Made by a program: the position numbers and the translations under genes. This document shows, piece by piece, positions 16,840-26,333 of a stretch of 52,664 bases of DNA. The stretch lies in NCBI RefSeq assembly GCF_002571225.1, contig NZ_NVEC01000027.1:45260-97923 (forward strand), read 5' to 3'. The notes beneath the pieces are model-generated. The model was given only the letters and a program-made list of their open reading frames with translations, had not been told where the DNA came from and made no database searches. The DNA is from Bacillus sp. AFS059628 (GTDB lineage Bacteria > Bacillota > Bacilli > Bacillales > Bacillaceae_G). Positions within the stretch are counted from its first letter, which is position 1; each line of letters begins with the position of its first letter.

Positions 16840-18609
16840 ATGCTAAATTTAGTACTTATGATGATTGAACGTGTCGGACTTATTGTTATTTTAGGATTTT
16901 TACTTTCTCATATTAAAACGTTCAGGCGCCTTCTTCATAAGCAAGATGGATATGTAGATAAGCTTAAGCTTATTTGTATTTTTTCAGTGTTTACAATTGT
17001 AAGCAATTACACAGGAATTGAAATTGCCGGGAATACAATTATGAAAGAAAATTGGCTACAAGGTGTTTCGTCATCTAGTACAATTGCGAATACACGTATT
17101 ATGGGTGTTGGAATTAGTGGATTGCTTGGAGGTCCTATCGTCGGCATTGGAGTAGGATCAATTGCAGGTATTCACCGTTATATGCTTGGCGGGACGACAG
17201 CGCTAAGTTGTGCAATTTCGTCAATTTTAGCAGGTGTTATAACAGGGTACATTGGATACATTTTCAAAAAATATAATCGTGTAATTACGCCTAAATTTTC
17301 AGCGGTTTTAAGTGTGTTTATCGTTTCTTTAGAAATGATTATGATCCTATTAATCGTAGAGGATGGGAGTAGTATCGTGAAAACAATTGCGATACCAATG
17401 ATCCTTGTAAATAGTTTTGGGAGTTTTATTTTACTTTCTATGATACAAGCTATTTTGCGTCAGGAAGAAAATGCGAAAGCCCTGCAAACGCATAAAGTAT
17501 TACGAATTGCTGACAAAACATTACCATATTTTCGCCGCGGATTAACAGAGGATTCTTGTAAACATGTGGCACAAATTATTCACCGCTTTACGGGAACAGA
17601 TGCGGTATCCTTAACAGATACAGAGAAAATATTAGCTCATGTTGGATTAGCATCAGATCATCATATTCCTTCACATAGTTTAATAACGGGTTTATCGAAA
17701 GAAGTGTTGAATACGGGAAAAATAATGAAGGCAAAATCGCGTGAGGTTATTAATTGTCAACATGAAAGCTGCCCTTTGCAAGCGGCGATCGTTATTCCAC
17801 TAACTTCACATGGAAATACAATTGGGACATTAAAACTGTATTTTAAAAATTCTAATCAGTTAAGTCGCGTAGAAGAGGAATTAGCAGAAGGGTTAGCAAA
17901 AATATTCTCTACACAACTTGAATTAGGTGAAGCTGAGTTGCAAAGTAAATTATTGCAAGATGCAGAGATAAAAGCATTACAAGCACAAATTAACCCACAC
18001 TTTTTATTTAATGCGATTAATACAGTATCAGCTTTATGCCGAACAGATGTAGAGAAGGCAAGGAAGTTATTATTACAGCTTAGCGTGTATTTCCGTTGTA
18101 ATTTGCAAGGAGCACGCCAATTACTTATTCCATTAGAACAAGAGTTAAATCATGTACATGCATATTTATCTTTAGAACAAGCGAGGTTTCCAAATAAGTA
18201 TGAGGTGAAGATGTACATTGAGGAAGAGTTAAAGACGACCTTAGTTCCACCGTTTGTACTTCAGTTATTAGTTGAAAATGCATTACGTCATGCTTTTCCG
18301 AAAAAGCAGCCAGTTTGCCAAGTTGAGATACATGTGTTTGAAGAAGAGGAGATGGTTCATTTTGAAGTGCGAGATAATGGACAAGGGATTGAGAGTGAAC
18401 GTCTAGGGCAATTAGGAAAAATGGTAGTTCCATCAAAGAAAGGGACTGGAACGGCTTTATATAACATTAATGAACGACTTATCGGGTTATTTGGGAAAGA
18501 GACAATGCTTCAAATTGAAAGTGAATTAGAGCAAGGGACAAAAATCTCCTTCGTAATCCCGAAAAAAGTAGGGGAGGAAAAGCGGAGTGTTAAAAGTATT
18601 AGTAGTTGA
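16840..18609 (+). CDS. lytS: Sensor histidine kinase LytS
   Basis: Membrane kinase of 589 residues. The N-terminal half has the 5TMR-LYT sensor region (about 1-205), followed by a GAF domain (about 230-360). The LytS-type kinase core carries phospho-acceptor H387 in AQINPHFLFN, then an ATPase domain with the N-box LLVENALRHAF and a DNGQG motif. It phosphorylates LytR, whose GTG start lies inside the last 23 bases of lytS. In Bacillus this pair controls lrgAB and responds to pyruvate or to membrane state. The ATG at 16840 has AAAGGA 11 bases upstream; a five-codon reading frame (16829) overlaps the start. Confidence 0.95.
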   Translation: MLNLVLMMIERVGLIVILGFLLSHIKTFRRLLHKQDGYVDKLKLICIFSVFTIVSNYTGIEIAGNTIMKENWLQGVSSSSTIANTRIMGVGISGLLGGPIVGIGVGSIAGIHRYMLGGTTALSCAISSILAGVITGYIGYIFKKYNRVITPKFSAVLSVFIVSLEMIMILLIVEDGSSIVKTIAIPMILVNSFGSFILLSMIQAILRQEENAKALQTHKVLRIADKTLPYFRRGLTEDSCKHVAQIIHRFTGTDAVSLTDTEKILAHVGLASDHHIPSHSLITGLSKEVLNTGKIMKAKSREVINCQHESCPLQAAIVIPLTSHGNTIGTLKLYFKNSNQLSRVEEELAEGLAKIFSTQLELGEAELQSKLLQDAEIKALQAQINPHFLFNAINTVSALCRTDVEKARKLLLQLSVYFRCNLQGARQLLIPLEQELNHVHAYLSLEQARFPNKYEVKMYIEEELKTTLVPPFVLQLLVENALRHAFPKKQPVCQVEIHVFEEEEMVHFEVRDNGQGIESERLGQLGKMVVPSKKGTGTALYNINERLIGLFGKETMLQIESELEQGTKISFVIPKKVGEEKRSVKSISS

Positions 18610-19327
18610 CGATGAAATGTTAGCACGGGATGAGTTGAAATATTTATTAGAACAAACGAAAGAAGTAGAAATAGTTGGTGAGGCTGATTGTGTAGAAGAT
18701 GCATTAGAAGAGCTAATGCAAAACAAACCAGATATTGTTTTCCTAGACATTCAGTTATCGGATGATAACGGATTTGAGATCGCAAATATATTAAAGAAGA
18801 TGAAAAATCCACCTGCAATTGTGTTTGCGACTGCCTACGATCAATACGCACTGCAAGCATTTGAAGTAGATGCGTTAGACTACATTTTAAAGCCATTTGA
18901 TGAAGAACGTATCGTACAGACATTAAAGAAATATAAAAAGCAAAAACAAATAAAATTAGAAACAAAACAGGAAGTAAAGAGTGTAGATGTAACGACGGAG
19001 ATGCATAAATTAGCATTACCAATTGAGGAATCGATCGTACTTGTGAATATTGAAGATATTATATATGTAGGACTTGTGGACGGAAAAGTGACAGTAAAAA
19101 CGATGAAGGAAACATATGTAACACATGATACACTTGTCATTTTGGAAAAGAAGTTGCCGCAAGCAAGTTTTATGCGTGTTCATCGTAGTTTTATTGCAAA
19201 TATTAATCATATTACGGAAATACAACCGTGGTTTAACTCTACTTATAACTTAATTATGAAAGAAGGGTCAAAAGTACCTGTTAGCCGAACATATGCAAAA
19301 GAACTCAAAAAGCTACTTCGTATTTAA
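18587..19327 (+). CDS. lytR: Response regulator LytR (LytTR DNA-binding domain)
   Basis: Regulator of 246 residues. The receiver domain has acidic residues D8 and D9 (LVVDDE), phospho-acceptor D54 (VFLDIQLSD) and the conserved lysine in YILKPF. The C-terminal half is a LytTR domain (FMRVHRSFIANINHI). It starts at GTG 18587 with GGGGAGG upstream and overlaps lytS by 23 bases, so the two are co-translated. The expected target is lrgAB directly downstream. It is a useful comparison for the degenerate paralogue at 48226. Confidence 0.95.
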   Translation: MLKVLVVDDEMLARDELKYLLEQTKEVEIVGEADCVEDALEELMQNKPDIVFLDIQLSDDNGFEIANILKKMKNPPAIVFATAYDQYALQAFEVDALDYILKPFDEERIVQTLKKYKKQKQIKLETKQEVKSVDVTTEMHKLALPIEESIVLVNIEDIIYVGLVDGKVTVKTMKETYVTHDTLVILEKKLPQASFMRVHRSFIANINHITEIQPWFNSTYNLIMKEGSKVPVSRTYAKELKKLLRI

Positions 19328-19340
19328 GAAGTAGCTTTTT
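19307..19340 (+). terminator. Terminator overlapping the end of lytR
   Basis: AAAAAGCTACTTC and GAAGTAGCTTTTT pair perfectly. The 5' arm lies inside the last lytR codons, which separates lytSR from lrgAB transcription. Confidence 0.85.
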
Positions 19341-19393
19341 GCATTTCATCTGCCTATTTTTGTAACTAATTTTGTATATTTGACGTTCTAATG

Positions 19394-19430
19394 TGTAAAC
19401 GCTTACAGTTTCGTTTGTATTTTATACAAT
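19394..19430 (+). promoter_or_regulatory. lrgAB promoter with a perfect cre site
   Basis: TGTAAACGCTTACA at 19394-19407 is a perfectly palindromic CcpA site. Its last six bases (CTTACA) can serve as the -35 box for a TACAAT -10 at 19425-19430 with a 17-base spacer. CcpA binding there would block the promoter. ACAGTTTCG at 19405 resembles one LytTR half-site, weakly. Confidence 0.75.
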
Positions 19431-19460
19431 AAAGGTACCAAATCGAAAGAGGTGGCCGAA

Positions 19461-19892
19461 ATGAGTACGAAAAAAGTATATAGTTTCTTATCACAAGCAT
19501 TCATATTTTCAGCTATTATGTTAGTTTCTAATATTATTGCAACACATTTACCAATTCCGATGCCTTCATCGGTAATCGGGTTAGTCATTTTATTTAGTCT
19601 ATTATGTTTAAAAGTTATTAAATTGGAGCAAGTTGAATCACTTGGAACAGCTTTAACAGGTATTATCGGATTCCTTTTCGTCCCATCAGGTATTTCAGTT
19701 ATTAACTCTCTTGGTGTAATGGGACAATATTTTGTACAAATTTTAACTGTAATTGTTGTCGCAACAGTTATTTTACTCGCTGTAACAGGGTTATTTGCAC
19801 AATTCATTTTAGGCAAAGACGATAAAGAAACAAAAGATACGAAAGAATTGAAAGTAGTAAATAAAGGACGCAAGCACGGAAAAGTTGCGTAA
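19461..19892 (+). CDS. lrgA: LrgA, holin-like/pyruvate transport partner
   Basis: Small membrane protein of 143 residues with four hydrophobic segments (start [14 protein letters not shown], then [16 protein letters not shown]) and a charged C-terminal tail. LrgA was named as an antiholin-like regulator of murein hydrolases. The B. subtilis counterpart pair (PftAB) carries pyruvate. I chose the ATG at 19461, with AAAGAGGTGG as its ribosome binding site, over the GTG at 19452. It is followed by lrgB in one operon. LytSR directly upstream and the cre site set the likely control. Confidence 0.94.
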   Translation: MSTKKVYSFLSQAFIFSAIMLVSNIIATHLPIPMPSSVIGLVILFSLLCLKVIKLEQVESLGTALTGIIGFLFVPSGISVINSLGVMGQYFVQILTVIVVATVILLAVTGLFAQFILGKDDKETKDTKELKVVNKGRKHGKVA

Positions 19893-19926
19893 CCAATTTA
19901 GTATATATTGTTTGGAGGGAATGAAC

Positions 19927-20619
19927 ATGGCAAGCACAATGACTCCATATTTCGGAATTGTCGTTTCGTTGATCGCATACGGAATCGGAACATTATTATT
20001 TAAGCATTCAAAAGGATTCTTCTTATTCACACCATTATTCGTAGCGATGGTATTAGGGATTGTCTTTCTAAAAGTAGGTAATTTTACTTTCGAAGAATAT
20101 AATACTGGCGGAAAAATGATTAGTTTCTTCTTAGAGCCAGCAACAATTGCATTTGCAATTCCATTATATAAACAAGTGGATAAGTTAAAAAAATATTGGT
20201 GGCAAATTTTATCGGCTATCGTAGTTGGATCTATTTGTTCAGTAATTGTTGTATTTATTGTTGCAAAAGCAATTGGTTTAGATACAGCAGTAATGAATTC
20301 AATGTTACCACAAGCAGCAACAACAGCAATTGCATTACCAATCTCTGAAAGTATCGGTGGTATACCAGCAATTACATCATTTGCAGTTATTTTTAACGCA
20401 GTTATTGTATACGCATTGGGAGCATTATTCTTAAAAACATTTAGAGTAAAACATCCAATTGCAAAAGGTTTAGCACTTGGAACAGCAGGTCACGCATTAG
20501 GAGTAGCAGTAGGAATTGAAATGGGTGAAGTAGAGGCAGCTATGGCGAGTATTGCTGTAACAGTAGTTGGGGTTGTAACTGTAGTTGTCATACCGATGTT
20601 TATGCCATTCATTGGCTAG
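19927..20619 (+). CDS. lrgB: LrgB family membrane protein
   Basis: Membrane protein of 230 residues with about seven segments. [18 protein letters not shown] and the C-terminal [16 protein letters not shown] are LrgB/CidB family hallmarks. It acts with LrgA, either in controlling cell lysis or in facilitated pyruvate uptake. The ATG at 19927 has TTGGAGGGA 7 bases upstream; an ATG at 19921 is too close to it. The gap from lrgA is 34 bases, and a terminator follows at 20643. Confidence 0.94.
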   Translation: MASTMTPYFGIVVSLIAYGIGTLLFKHSKGFFLFTPLFVAMVLGIVFLKVGNFTFEEYNTGGKMISFFLEPATIAFAIPLYKQVDKLKKYWWQILSAIVVGSICSVIVVFIVAKAIGLDTAVMNSMLPQAATTAIALPISESIGGIPAITSFAVIFNAVIVYALGALFLKTFRVKHPIAKGLALGTAGHALGVAVGIEMGEVEAAMASIAVTVVGVVTVVVIPMFMPFIG

Positions 20620-20642
20620 TAAAACTTACTTGGAAAAATGAG

Positions 20643-20690
20643 AAAAGCAAGCTATTTGTAGGACAGATTTCTACTGATAGCTTGCTTTTT
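20643..20690 (+). terminator. Terminator of lrgAB
   Basis: AAAAGCAAGCTAT pairs with ATAGCTTGCTTTT, with a GTAG/CTAC inner stem, and a T-run follows. Confidence 0.85.
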
Positions 20691-20947
20691 ATGTTACAGT
20701 AGTGGTAAGACCTATTTTAACAAAATGTAAGTTTCCTTAAATCTTCATTAATACTGTGTAGAATACGTTTTGAATTAGGTCATTGTATTGTAAAATAAGA
20801 AGTAAGCTACTATAGGGTCTGCTAAGGGAGACATATAATAAGCTTATAAAAATCTTCATATGAATGAATAATTAAAGGTAGAGAATAGAGAAAAAATCTA
20901 CTTATTAACGTTTTACTTTATAGGACAGGAGAGAGTACTCGTCGATT
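20691..20947 (+). other. Non-coding stretch before the AI-2E family gene
   Basis: With the terminator, the gap 20620-20947 is 328 bases. I see no gene in it. There is only a weak nested inverted repeat (TAAGCT with AGCTTA near 20804-20846 enclosing GTCT/AGAC) and no convincing promoter. Confidence 0.35.
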
Positions 20948-21991
20948 ATGCAAATAAAAAACCTGTTTCAAAGCAAAGGATTTCAGAGGTTACTCATATT
21001 AGTAATACTTGCTCTCGTGTTATACGGGCTGCAAAGTATGTTGAATTTAATTTTAATTACGTTTATTCTTACGTATTTAATGGATCGATTCCAAAAGTTT
21101 ATTTCCCGCAAATTAGATCATTTCATGCCCATTAATCGAAAACTCATTATAGCATTTCTATATGTCATGTTAATTGGCGGAATTGCTATTACGCTATTTA
21201 AATATTTACCAGTATTAACGATACAAATTTCACAATTGATTTATCAATTTAACGTATTTTTAAGAAATCCACCAGATAGTGAATTAATTAAGTATGCAGT
21301 TAATGCTGTCAATCATATGGAACTGTCGAAGTATGTAGGACAAGGCGTAGACATTTTATATAAATCGATTACGAATGTTGGAAAATTTGGCCTTCAAGTG
21401 TTACTTTCTTTAATTTTAAGCCTATTTTTCTTATTGGAGAAAGCTCGTATCGTTGCCTTTACTGCAAAGTTTAAAGAAAGCCGACTTGCAATTTTCTATA
21501 CTGAAATTGAGTACTTCGGTAAGAAATTTGCACGTTCATTCGGAAAAGTAATCGAAGCACAATTTTTAATTGCAGTTGTTAACTGTGTTCTATCTGTTAT
21601 TGCACTATGGATATTAGGATTCCCGCAATTATTAGGTTTAGCGTTAATGATCTTCTTACTCGGCTTAATTCCAGTAGCTGGGGTTATCATTTCGTTATTC
21701 CCGCTTTGTATGATTGCTTACAATATCGGCGGTATTATGTACGTTGTTTATATTTTAGTTATCGTAACAGTCATTCATGCGCTTGAAAGTTACGTGTTAA
21801 ATCCGAAGTTTATGTCCCAAAAAACAAACTTACCGATTTTCTATACGTTTATGGTATTAATCTTCTCAGAACACTTCTTAGGTGTATGGGGATTAATTAT
21901 CGGTATTCCAATCTTCATTTTCTTATTAGACGTCTTAGATGTGACAAGTGATGAGATGGAGAAGGAAGTTGGAAAAAATAAAGTGAAGTAA
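20948..21991 (+). CDS. AI-2E family transporter (UPF0118 membrane protein)
   Basis: Polytopic membrane protein of 347 residues with about eight segments. The C-terminal SYVLNPKFMSQKTNLP segment and the GIPIFIFLLDVLD end are typical of the AI-2E/TqsA family. Members have been linked to autoinducer-2 export or to sodium/proton exchange, and the function of this one cannot be told from sequence. The ATG at 20948 has AGGAGAG about 14 bases upstream, further than usual. It is flanked by terminators and so is probably transcribed alone. Confidence 0.85.
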   Translation: MQIKNLFQSKGFQRLLILVILALVLYGLQSMLNLILITFILTYLMDRFQKFISRKLDHFMPINRKLIIAFLYVMLIGGIAITLFKYLPVLTIQISQLIYQFNVFLRNPPDSELIKYAVNAVNHMELSKYVGQGVDILYKSITNVGKFGLQVLLSLILSLFFLLEKARIVAFTAKFKESRLAIFYTEIEYFGKKFARSFGKVIEAQFLIAVVNCVLSVIALWILGFPQLLGLALMIFLLGLIPVAGVIISLFPLCMIAYNIGGIMYVVYILVIVTVIHALESYVLNPKFMSQKTNLPIFYTFMVLIFSEHFLGVWGLIIGIPIFIFLLDVLDVTSDEMEKEVGKNKVK

Positions 21992-21992
21992 G

Positions 21993-22025
21993 AAAAAGCA
22001 TCGATGTTCGATGCTTTTTCTTTTA
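21993..22025 (+). terminator. Terminator after the AI-2E family gene
   Basis: AAAAAGCATCGA and TCGATGCTTTTT pair around a three-base loop, followed by CTTTT. Confidence 0.88.
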
Positions 22026-22081
22026 TAACATGATGTTCCTTATGCCATACTGTAAGAAGAACATAGAATAGGGGTGAAAGA

Positions 22082-23047
22082 ATGGCTGTAAATGAAAAGG
22101 TAGAGTTAGCTACATTTGCTGGAGGATGTTTCTGGTGTATGGTTTTGCCATTTGAAGAGATGGAAGGGATTATAAAAGTTGTTTCGGGCTATACAGGTGG
22201 TCATAAAGAGAATCCAACATATAAAGAAGTATGTTCAGAAACGACGGGACATTATGAGGCAGTACAAATTACATTTGACGCAAATAAAATACCGTATGAG
22301 GAGTTATTAAATATATATTGGAGACAAATTGATCCGACCGATGTAGGTGGACAATTCCACGATCGCGGACAGTCTTACGAAACAGTGATTTTTTATCATA
22401 ATGAAGAGCAACATAAAAAAGCAGAGGCTTCAAAAGCGGATCTTGCAAAGAGTGGACGCTTTTCAAAGCCAATTGCGACAAAAATATTACCAGCTACTAC
22501 GTTTTATCCGGCTGAGGAATACCATCAAGGATATCATAAGAAAAATACATTTCGCTACGAGTTATACCGTAAAGGCTCGGGACGAGATGCTTTTATTAAG
22601 CAACATTGGCCAAAGGATAATGCTCATTTAAAAGAAAAACTAAATGAGATGCAGTTTTATGTAACGCAGGAAAATGGTACAGAACCACCATTTCGAAATG
22701 AGTATTGGAATCATAAAGAAGAAGGTCTTTATGTAGACATCGTTTCAGGAGAACCGTTATTTACTTCTTTAGATAAATTTGATAGTGGGTGTGGATGGCC
22801 TAGTTTTACGAAGCCAGTTATGTCAGCTAGTGTGAAAGAAAAAATGGATGTGAGTCATAATATGACGCGTACAGAAGTGAGAAGTAAAGAAGGAGATTCA
22901 CATCTTGGGCATGTATTTCCAGACGGTCCAGGACCAAATGGACTTCGTTACTGCATTAATTCTGCAGCCCTTCGATTTATTCCAAAAGAGGAATTAGAGA
23001 AAGAAGGCTATGGTGATTTTCTAGTCTTGTTTGGAAATAAAAAATAA
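22082..23047 (+). CDS. msrAB: Fused peptide methionine sulfoxide reductase MsrA-MsrB
   Basis: Bifunctional repair enzyme of 321 residues. The N-terminal MsrA domain (about 1-150) has catalytic C16 in GGCFWC and reduces the S-epimer of methionine sulfoxide. The C-terminal MsrB domain (about 170-315) has DSGCGWPSF and catalytic C291 in RYCINS, and reduces the R-epimer. There is no signal peptide, so it is cytoplasmic. AGGGGTGAAAG precedes the ATG at 22082. The stop codon lies inside the terminator shared with the convergent RND gene. It fits the oxidative-stress genes (sodA2, nos) elsewhere in the window. Confidence 0.96.
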   Translation: MAVNEKVELATFAGGCFWCMVLPFEEMEGIIKVVSGYTGGHKENPTYKEVCSETTGHYEAVQITFDANKIPYEELLNIYWRQIDPTDVGGQFHDRGQSYETVIFYHNEEQHKKAEASKADLAKSGRFSKPIATKILPATTFYPAEEYHQGYHKKNTFRYELYRKGSGRDAFIKQHWPKDNAHLKEKLNEMQFYVTQENGTEPPFRNEYWNHKEEGLYVDIVSGEPLFTSLDKFDSGCGWPSFTKPVMSASVKEKMDVSHNMTRTEVRSKEGDSHLGHVFPDGPGPNGLRYCINSAALRFIPKEELEKEGYGDFLVLFGNKK

Positions 23048-23075
23048 CCTCGCTAACTGCGAGGTTATTTTTTAT
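23038..23075. terminator. Bidirectional terminator between msrAB and the RND gene
   Basis: AAATAACCTCGC and GCGAGGTTATTT pair perfectly around TAACT with A and T flanks. It overlaps the msrAB stop codon and abuts the RND stop. Confidence 0.88.
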
Positions 23076-26000
23076 TATTTTGCTTTTTTCTTTTTAAATT
23101 TGCTTAATACTTCATAAACGATTGGAACAATAAGAAGTGTTAATAACGTTGAACTTGTTAATCCACCAATTACGGTTACACCAAGTCCTTTAGAAATTAA
23201 GCCGCTACCTTCAAATCCTAATGCAAGCGGGATAAGGGCCCCAATCGTTGCAATTGCAGTCATTAAAATCGGACGAAGGCGTGTTGCACCAGCTTCTAAT
23301 AAAGCTTCACGTGTTGATAGACCTTCATTCTCTTTATGAATAACGCGGTCGATAAGTACGATTGCGTTTGTTACAACGATACCGATTAACATAAGCGCAC
23401 CAATCATTGCAGACACACTTAATGTTTCACCGGAGATTAATAAGGCAACAAGAGCTCCGATAATTGTAAATGGTAGCGAGAATAAAATTGCGAATGGTGC
23501 AAGGGCACCACCAAATGTAACGACAAGAACGAAGTATACAATGGCAATCGCAGCTAACATCGCTAAGCCAAGTTGCTTAAATGATTCTTCAATATCTTTT
23601 GTAACGCCGCCCATAGAAACATCTACGCCAGAAGGAAGATCCATTTTATCTACTTCTTTTTGAACAGCAGCAGATGCTTTTGAAACGTCATCAGATGTTA
23701 GTTTTGCACTTACTTCTGCATAAACACGGCCATCGCGGTGTTTCACTGTATTTGAAGTTTCCCCTTCTTTTACAGTCATCACATCTTTCACAGCCACTTC
23801 ATTACCGAGTGGTGTTGTAAGTTTTCGATTTGTTAAGTCATCGATTGTTTCATAATTTTGTTTTTCAGCTTCTACATATACATTGACGTCTTTACCGTCT
23901 TTTTTAATTGTTGTCAGAACAGGGCGATCATGTTGATTAGAAAGTCCCATTCCAATTTGCGCCGCCGTTAGACCCATTTTACTTAGCTTTTCCTGATCTG
24001 CGACTAAAGTGTACTCTGCGTATGTTTTTGCAATACTAGAGTCTATATCTTTTAAGTCTTTGTTTTTCTTCATTATGTTTTGAATATCTTTTACGACAGG
24101 CTTAATGTCTTCCGAGCTATCTCCGTACACGTATAGTTTAATGTCATTACTACCGCCACTTGCTCCGAAATCTTGGTTTTTCCATTCGCCTTTTCCAGAC
24201 ATCTTCTGTAAATCTTTAACGACCTGTTCCTTCTCTTTTTCGAAGTTTTTCGTGTCGTTATCATATTGCACAAAGAACATTGCCTGGTTCGATTGACCAG
24301 GACTCATTGGGTTTTCGCCACCTAATGAGAATTGAATTGTTTTGACGTCTTTATTATCTTGGAAGTGCTTTTCAGCTTTCGTTGCAATTTTTTCAACGTC
24401 TTCTAACGTTTGACCTGGTTCAGGATTGTACGTTGCAATGATCATTTTTTCTTCTTCAGATGGTAAGAAACTTACACCGATAACTGGAACAAGTGCAAGA
24501 CTACCAACTAATAGAAGGATAGCGATACTTGATGTAATAATTTTATGATTTAAAGCCCATGCAAGTATGCATTTATAAATGTTTGCTAATTTACTTGGTT
24601 TTTCTTCATGATGTACTTCTTTTTCCCTCATGCTCTCTTTTTTAAATAAAGAGTGAGCTAGCATTGGTACAATTGTAACTGCCACTAGTAACGATGCTAA
24701 TAAAGCGAAGACGATAGTTAAGGCGAATGGTAAGAACATTTCACCAATCATACCTTTTACTAGTCCAAGCGGTAAAAATACTGCAATTGTTACGATGGTA
24801 GAAGACATAATCGGGATAAACATTTCTTTCGTAGCTTCACGAATTAAATCTTTTCCGCGCAGCTTCTCTTCCGATAATGACATACGTCGGTAAATATTTT
24901 CAATAACAACAATGGAGTCATCCACAACGCGCCCGATAGCGACTGTCATTGCTCCGAGTGTCATAATGTTAAGCGTAATATCCATTTGCTTTATAACTAA
25001 TACAGCAATTAATAAAGAAAGTGGTATGGAAACGACAGAGATTAATGTTGTTCGGATATTTCGTAGGAACAGCATAATAATAACAATCGCAAAGATAGCG
25101 CCGAAAATAGCTTTGCTCAGCATTGTTTCTACTGATTTCTCAATAGGTGCACCTTGGTCAAATGTTGAAATAATCTCTAAGTCTTTATATTTTTTCTCAA
25201 GCTCTTTTACTTTATCTTTTACTGCATTTACAACATCAACTGTATTCGCATCAGCAGCTTTTACGATTTGAATTCCAATTGCTTCTTTTCCATTTGTTCG
25301 AGAAATAGATTCAGCTTTTCCGACTTCTTTAATGTCAGCAATTTCGTCTAACGTAACTGTTGGAATCCCGTTCATAGCGGCTGGATTCATTTGCGATGTT
25401 TGTGCACCGGCCCCAGGATTTTGACTACCTTGACCGCTCGGTGAGGTAGGAACAGCTGGGATTTTCAATTCTTTTAATGCTTTCATTGTTGTAATATTGC
25501 CATCTATAACAACTGATTTTTCTGTGTCTTTAAATGTATATAAACCAAGTGGTAAAGATACGTCCGATCCTTTAATTACATTTTTTACAGTATCTTCACT
25601 TAGACCCAACTCTTTCATCTTATCTTTCTTGAAGACAAGTTGTACTTCATCTACTTGTTGACCTGAAATTTGAACAGATGCAACACCATCAAGTCCTTTT
25701 AATCCTGGAACAACATTTTTTTCTACATTTTCAGTTAAGGTAGCTAAAGATTCATTTTTACTTGCTACGCTTAATGAAATAACAGGAAAGGCATTGAAGT
25801 TTACACGTGAAACTTTCGGATCATTTACGCCTTCTGGCAGTTTCACATTTGCGAGTGCGTCTTTTATTTCTGTTTCAGCCTTTTCCATATTTTTATCAAA
25901 ATCATATTCTACCTGAATAGAAGATGCATTTTGAAAAGATGATGAACTAACAACGTTTACACCACTTAAATTTTGTAGTTGCTCTTCCATCGGTTTTGAA

Positions 26001-26191
26001 ACTTTATCAGCTACTTCTTCTGGTGTAGCACCAGGATAAACCGTGGTTACTGTTACAACAGGTGTTGTAATATCAGGAATTGTTTCTAGCTTCATATTTA
26101 GCCCAGAATAAATACCTGCAATGGTAACAATAATGGTTAGTAGCCAAACTGCGAACTTATTTTTTAACGAGAAATTAATAATTTTGTTCAT
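23075..26191 (-). CDS. swrC: RND family efflux pump (SwrC/YerP-like)
   Basis: Resistance-nodulation-division permease of 1038 residues with 12 membrane segments in two repeats and two large external loops. The proton-relay aspartates D424 and D425 sit in GRVVDDSIVVIEN in segment 4. A Gly/Ser/Gln/Pro-rich insert lies at about 247-275 in the first external loop. The ATG at 26191 has AAGGGAG upstream. It is divergent from a long TetR regulator, the same layout as yerP(swrC)-yerO of B. subtilis, where SwrC gives surfactin resistance; orthology is inferred. On the minus strand, TTGACG and TATATT form its promoter, with an operator in the spacer. Confidence 0.93.
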   Translation of the reverse strand: MNKIINFSLKNKFAVWLLTIIVTIAGIYSGLNMKLETIPDITTPVVTVTTVYPGATPEEVADKVSKPMEEQLQNLSGVNVVSSSSFQNASSIQVEYDFDKNMEKAETEIKDALANVKLPEGVNDPKVSRVNFNAFPVISLSVASKNESLATLTENVEKNVVPGLKGLDGVASVQISGQQVDEVQLVFKKDKMKELGLSEDTVKNVIKGSDVSLPLGLYTFKDTEKSVVIDGNITTMKALKELKIPAVPTSPSGQGSQNPGAGAQTSQMNPAAMNGIPTVTLDEIADIKEVGKAESISRTNGKEAIGIQIVKAADANTVDVVNAVKDKVKELEKKYKDLEIISTFDQGAPIEKSVETMLSKAIFGAIFAIVIIMLFLRNIRTTLISVVSIPLSLLIAVLVIKQMDITLNIMTLGAMTVAIGRVVDDSIVVIENIYRRMSLSEEKLRGKDLIREATKEMFIPIMSSTIVTIAVFLPLGLVKGMIGEMFLPFALTIVFALLASLLVAVTIVPMLAHSLFKKESMREKEVHHEEKPSKLANIYKCILAWALNHKIITSSIAILLLVGSLALVPVIGVSFLPSEEEKMIIATYNPEPGQTLEDVEKIATKAEKHFQDNKDVKTIQFSLGGENPMSPGQSNQAMFFVQYDNDTKNFEKEKEQVVKDLQKMSGKGEWKNQDFGASGGSNDIKLYVYGDSSEDIKPVVKDIQNIMKKNKDLKDIDSSIAKTYAEYTLVADQEKLSKMGLTAAQIGMGLSNQHDRPVLTTIKKDGKDVNVYVEAEKQNYETIDDLTNRKLTTPLGNEVAVKDVMTVKEGETSNTVKHRDGRVYAEVSAKLTSDDVSKASAAVQKEVDKMDLPSGVDVSMGGVTKDIEESFKQLGLAMLAAIAIVYFVLVVTFGGALAPFAILFSLPFTIIGALVALLISGETLSVSAMIGALMLIGIVVTNAIVLIDRVIHKENEGLSTREALLEAGATRLRPILMTAIATIGALIPLALGFEGSGLISKGLGVTVIGGLTSSTLLTLLIVPIVYEVLSKFKKKKAK

Positions 26192-26215
26192 GTTTGCGCT
26201 CCCTTTGTATTGTAT

Positions 26216-26289
26216 TGACCAACTGGTCAGTCTAATACATAATATAACTGACTGATTGGTCAGTCGTCAATGAAAAGAGATGGTATAAT
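26216..26289. promoter_or_regulatory. Divergent promoter region with two TetR operators
   Basis: Operator 1 is the perfect palindrome TGACCAACTGGTCA at 26216-26229. Operator 2 at 26247-26264 has the arms ACTGAC and GTCAGT. GGTCAGTC recurs 33 bases apart. Operator 2 lies between the -35 (TTGACG) and -10 (TATATT) of the pump gene on the minus strand. It also lies just upstream of the extended -10 TGGTATAAT (26281-26289) of the regulator gene, so both promoters should be repressed. Confidence 0.78.
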
Positions 26290-26333
26290 ACATTCATAAT
26301 AAGATGCGAGATTAAATTTAGGAGAGACATGAT

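Noticed and set aside
18510-19022. Long minus-strand frame of 170 codons across the lytS-lytR junction
   Set aside because: It overlaps two certain genes, has a low-complexity Leu-rich translation and no start signal.
19403-19873. Minus-strand frame of 156 codons opposite lrgA
   Set aside because: Shadow of lrgA, which has the correct length, ribosome binding site and family motifs.
20804-20846. Weak nested inverted repeat upstream of the AI-2E family gene as a riboswitch
   Set aside because: Stems of only 4-6 bases and no known riboswitch core; likely chance in AT-rich sequence.
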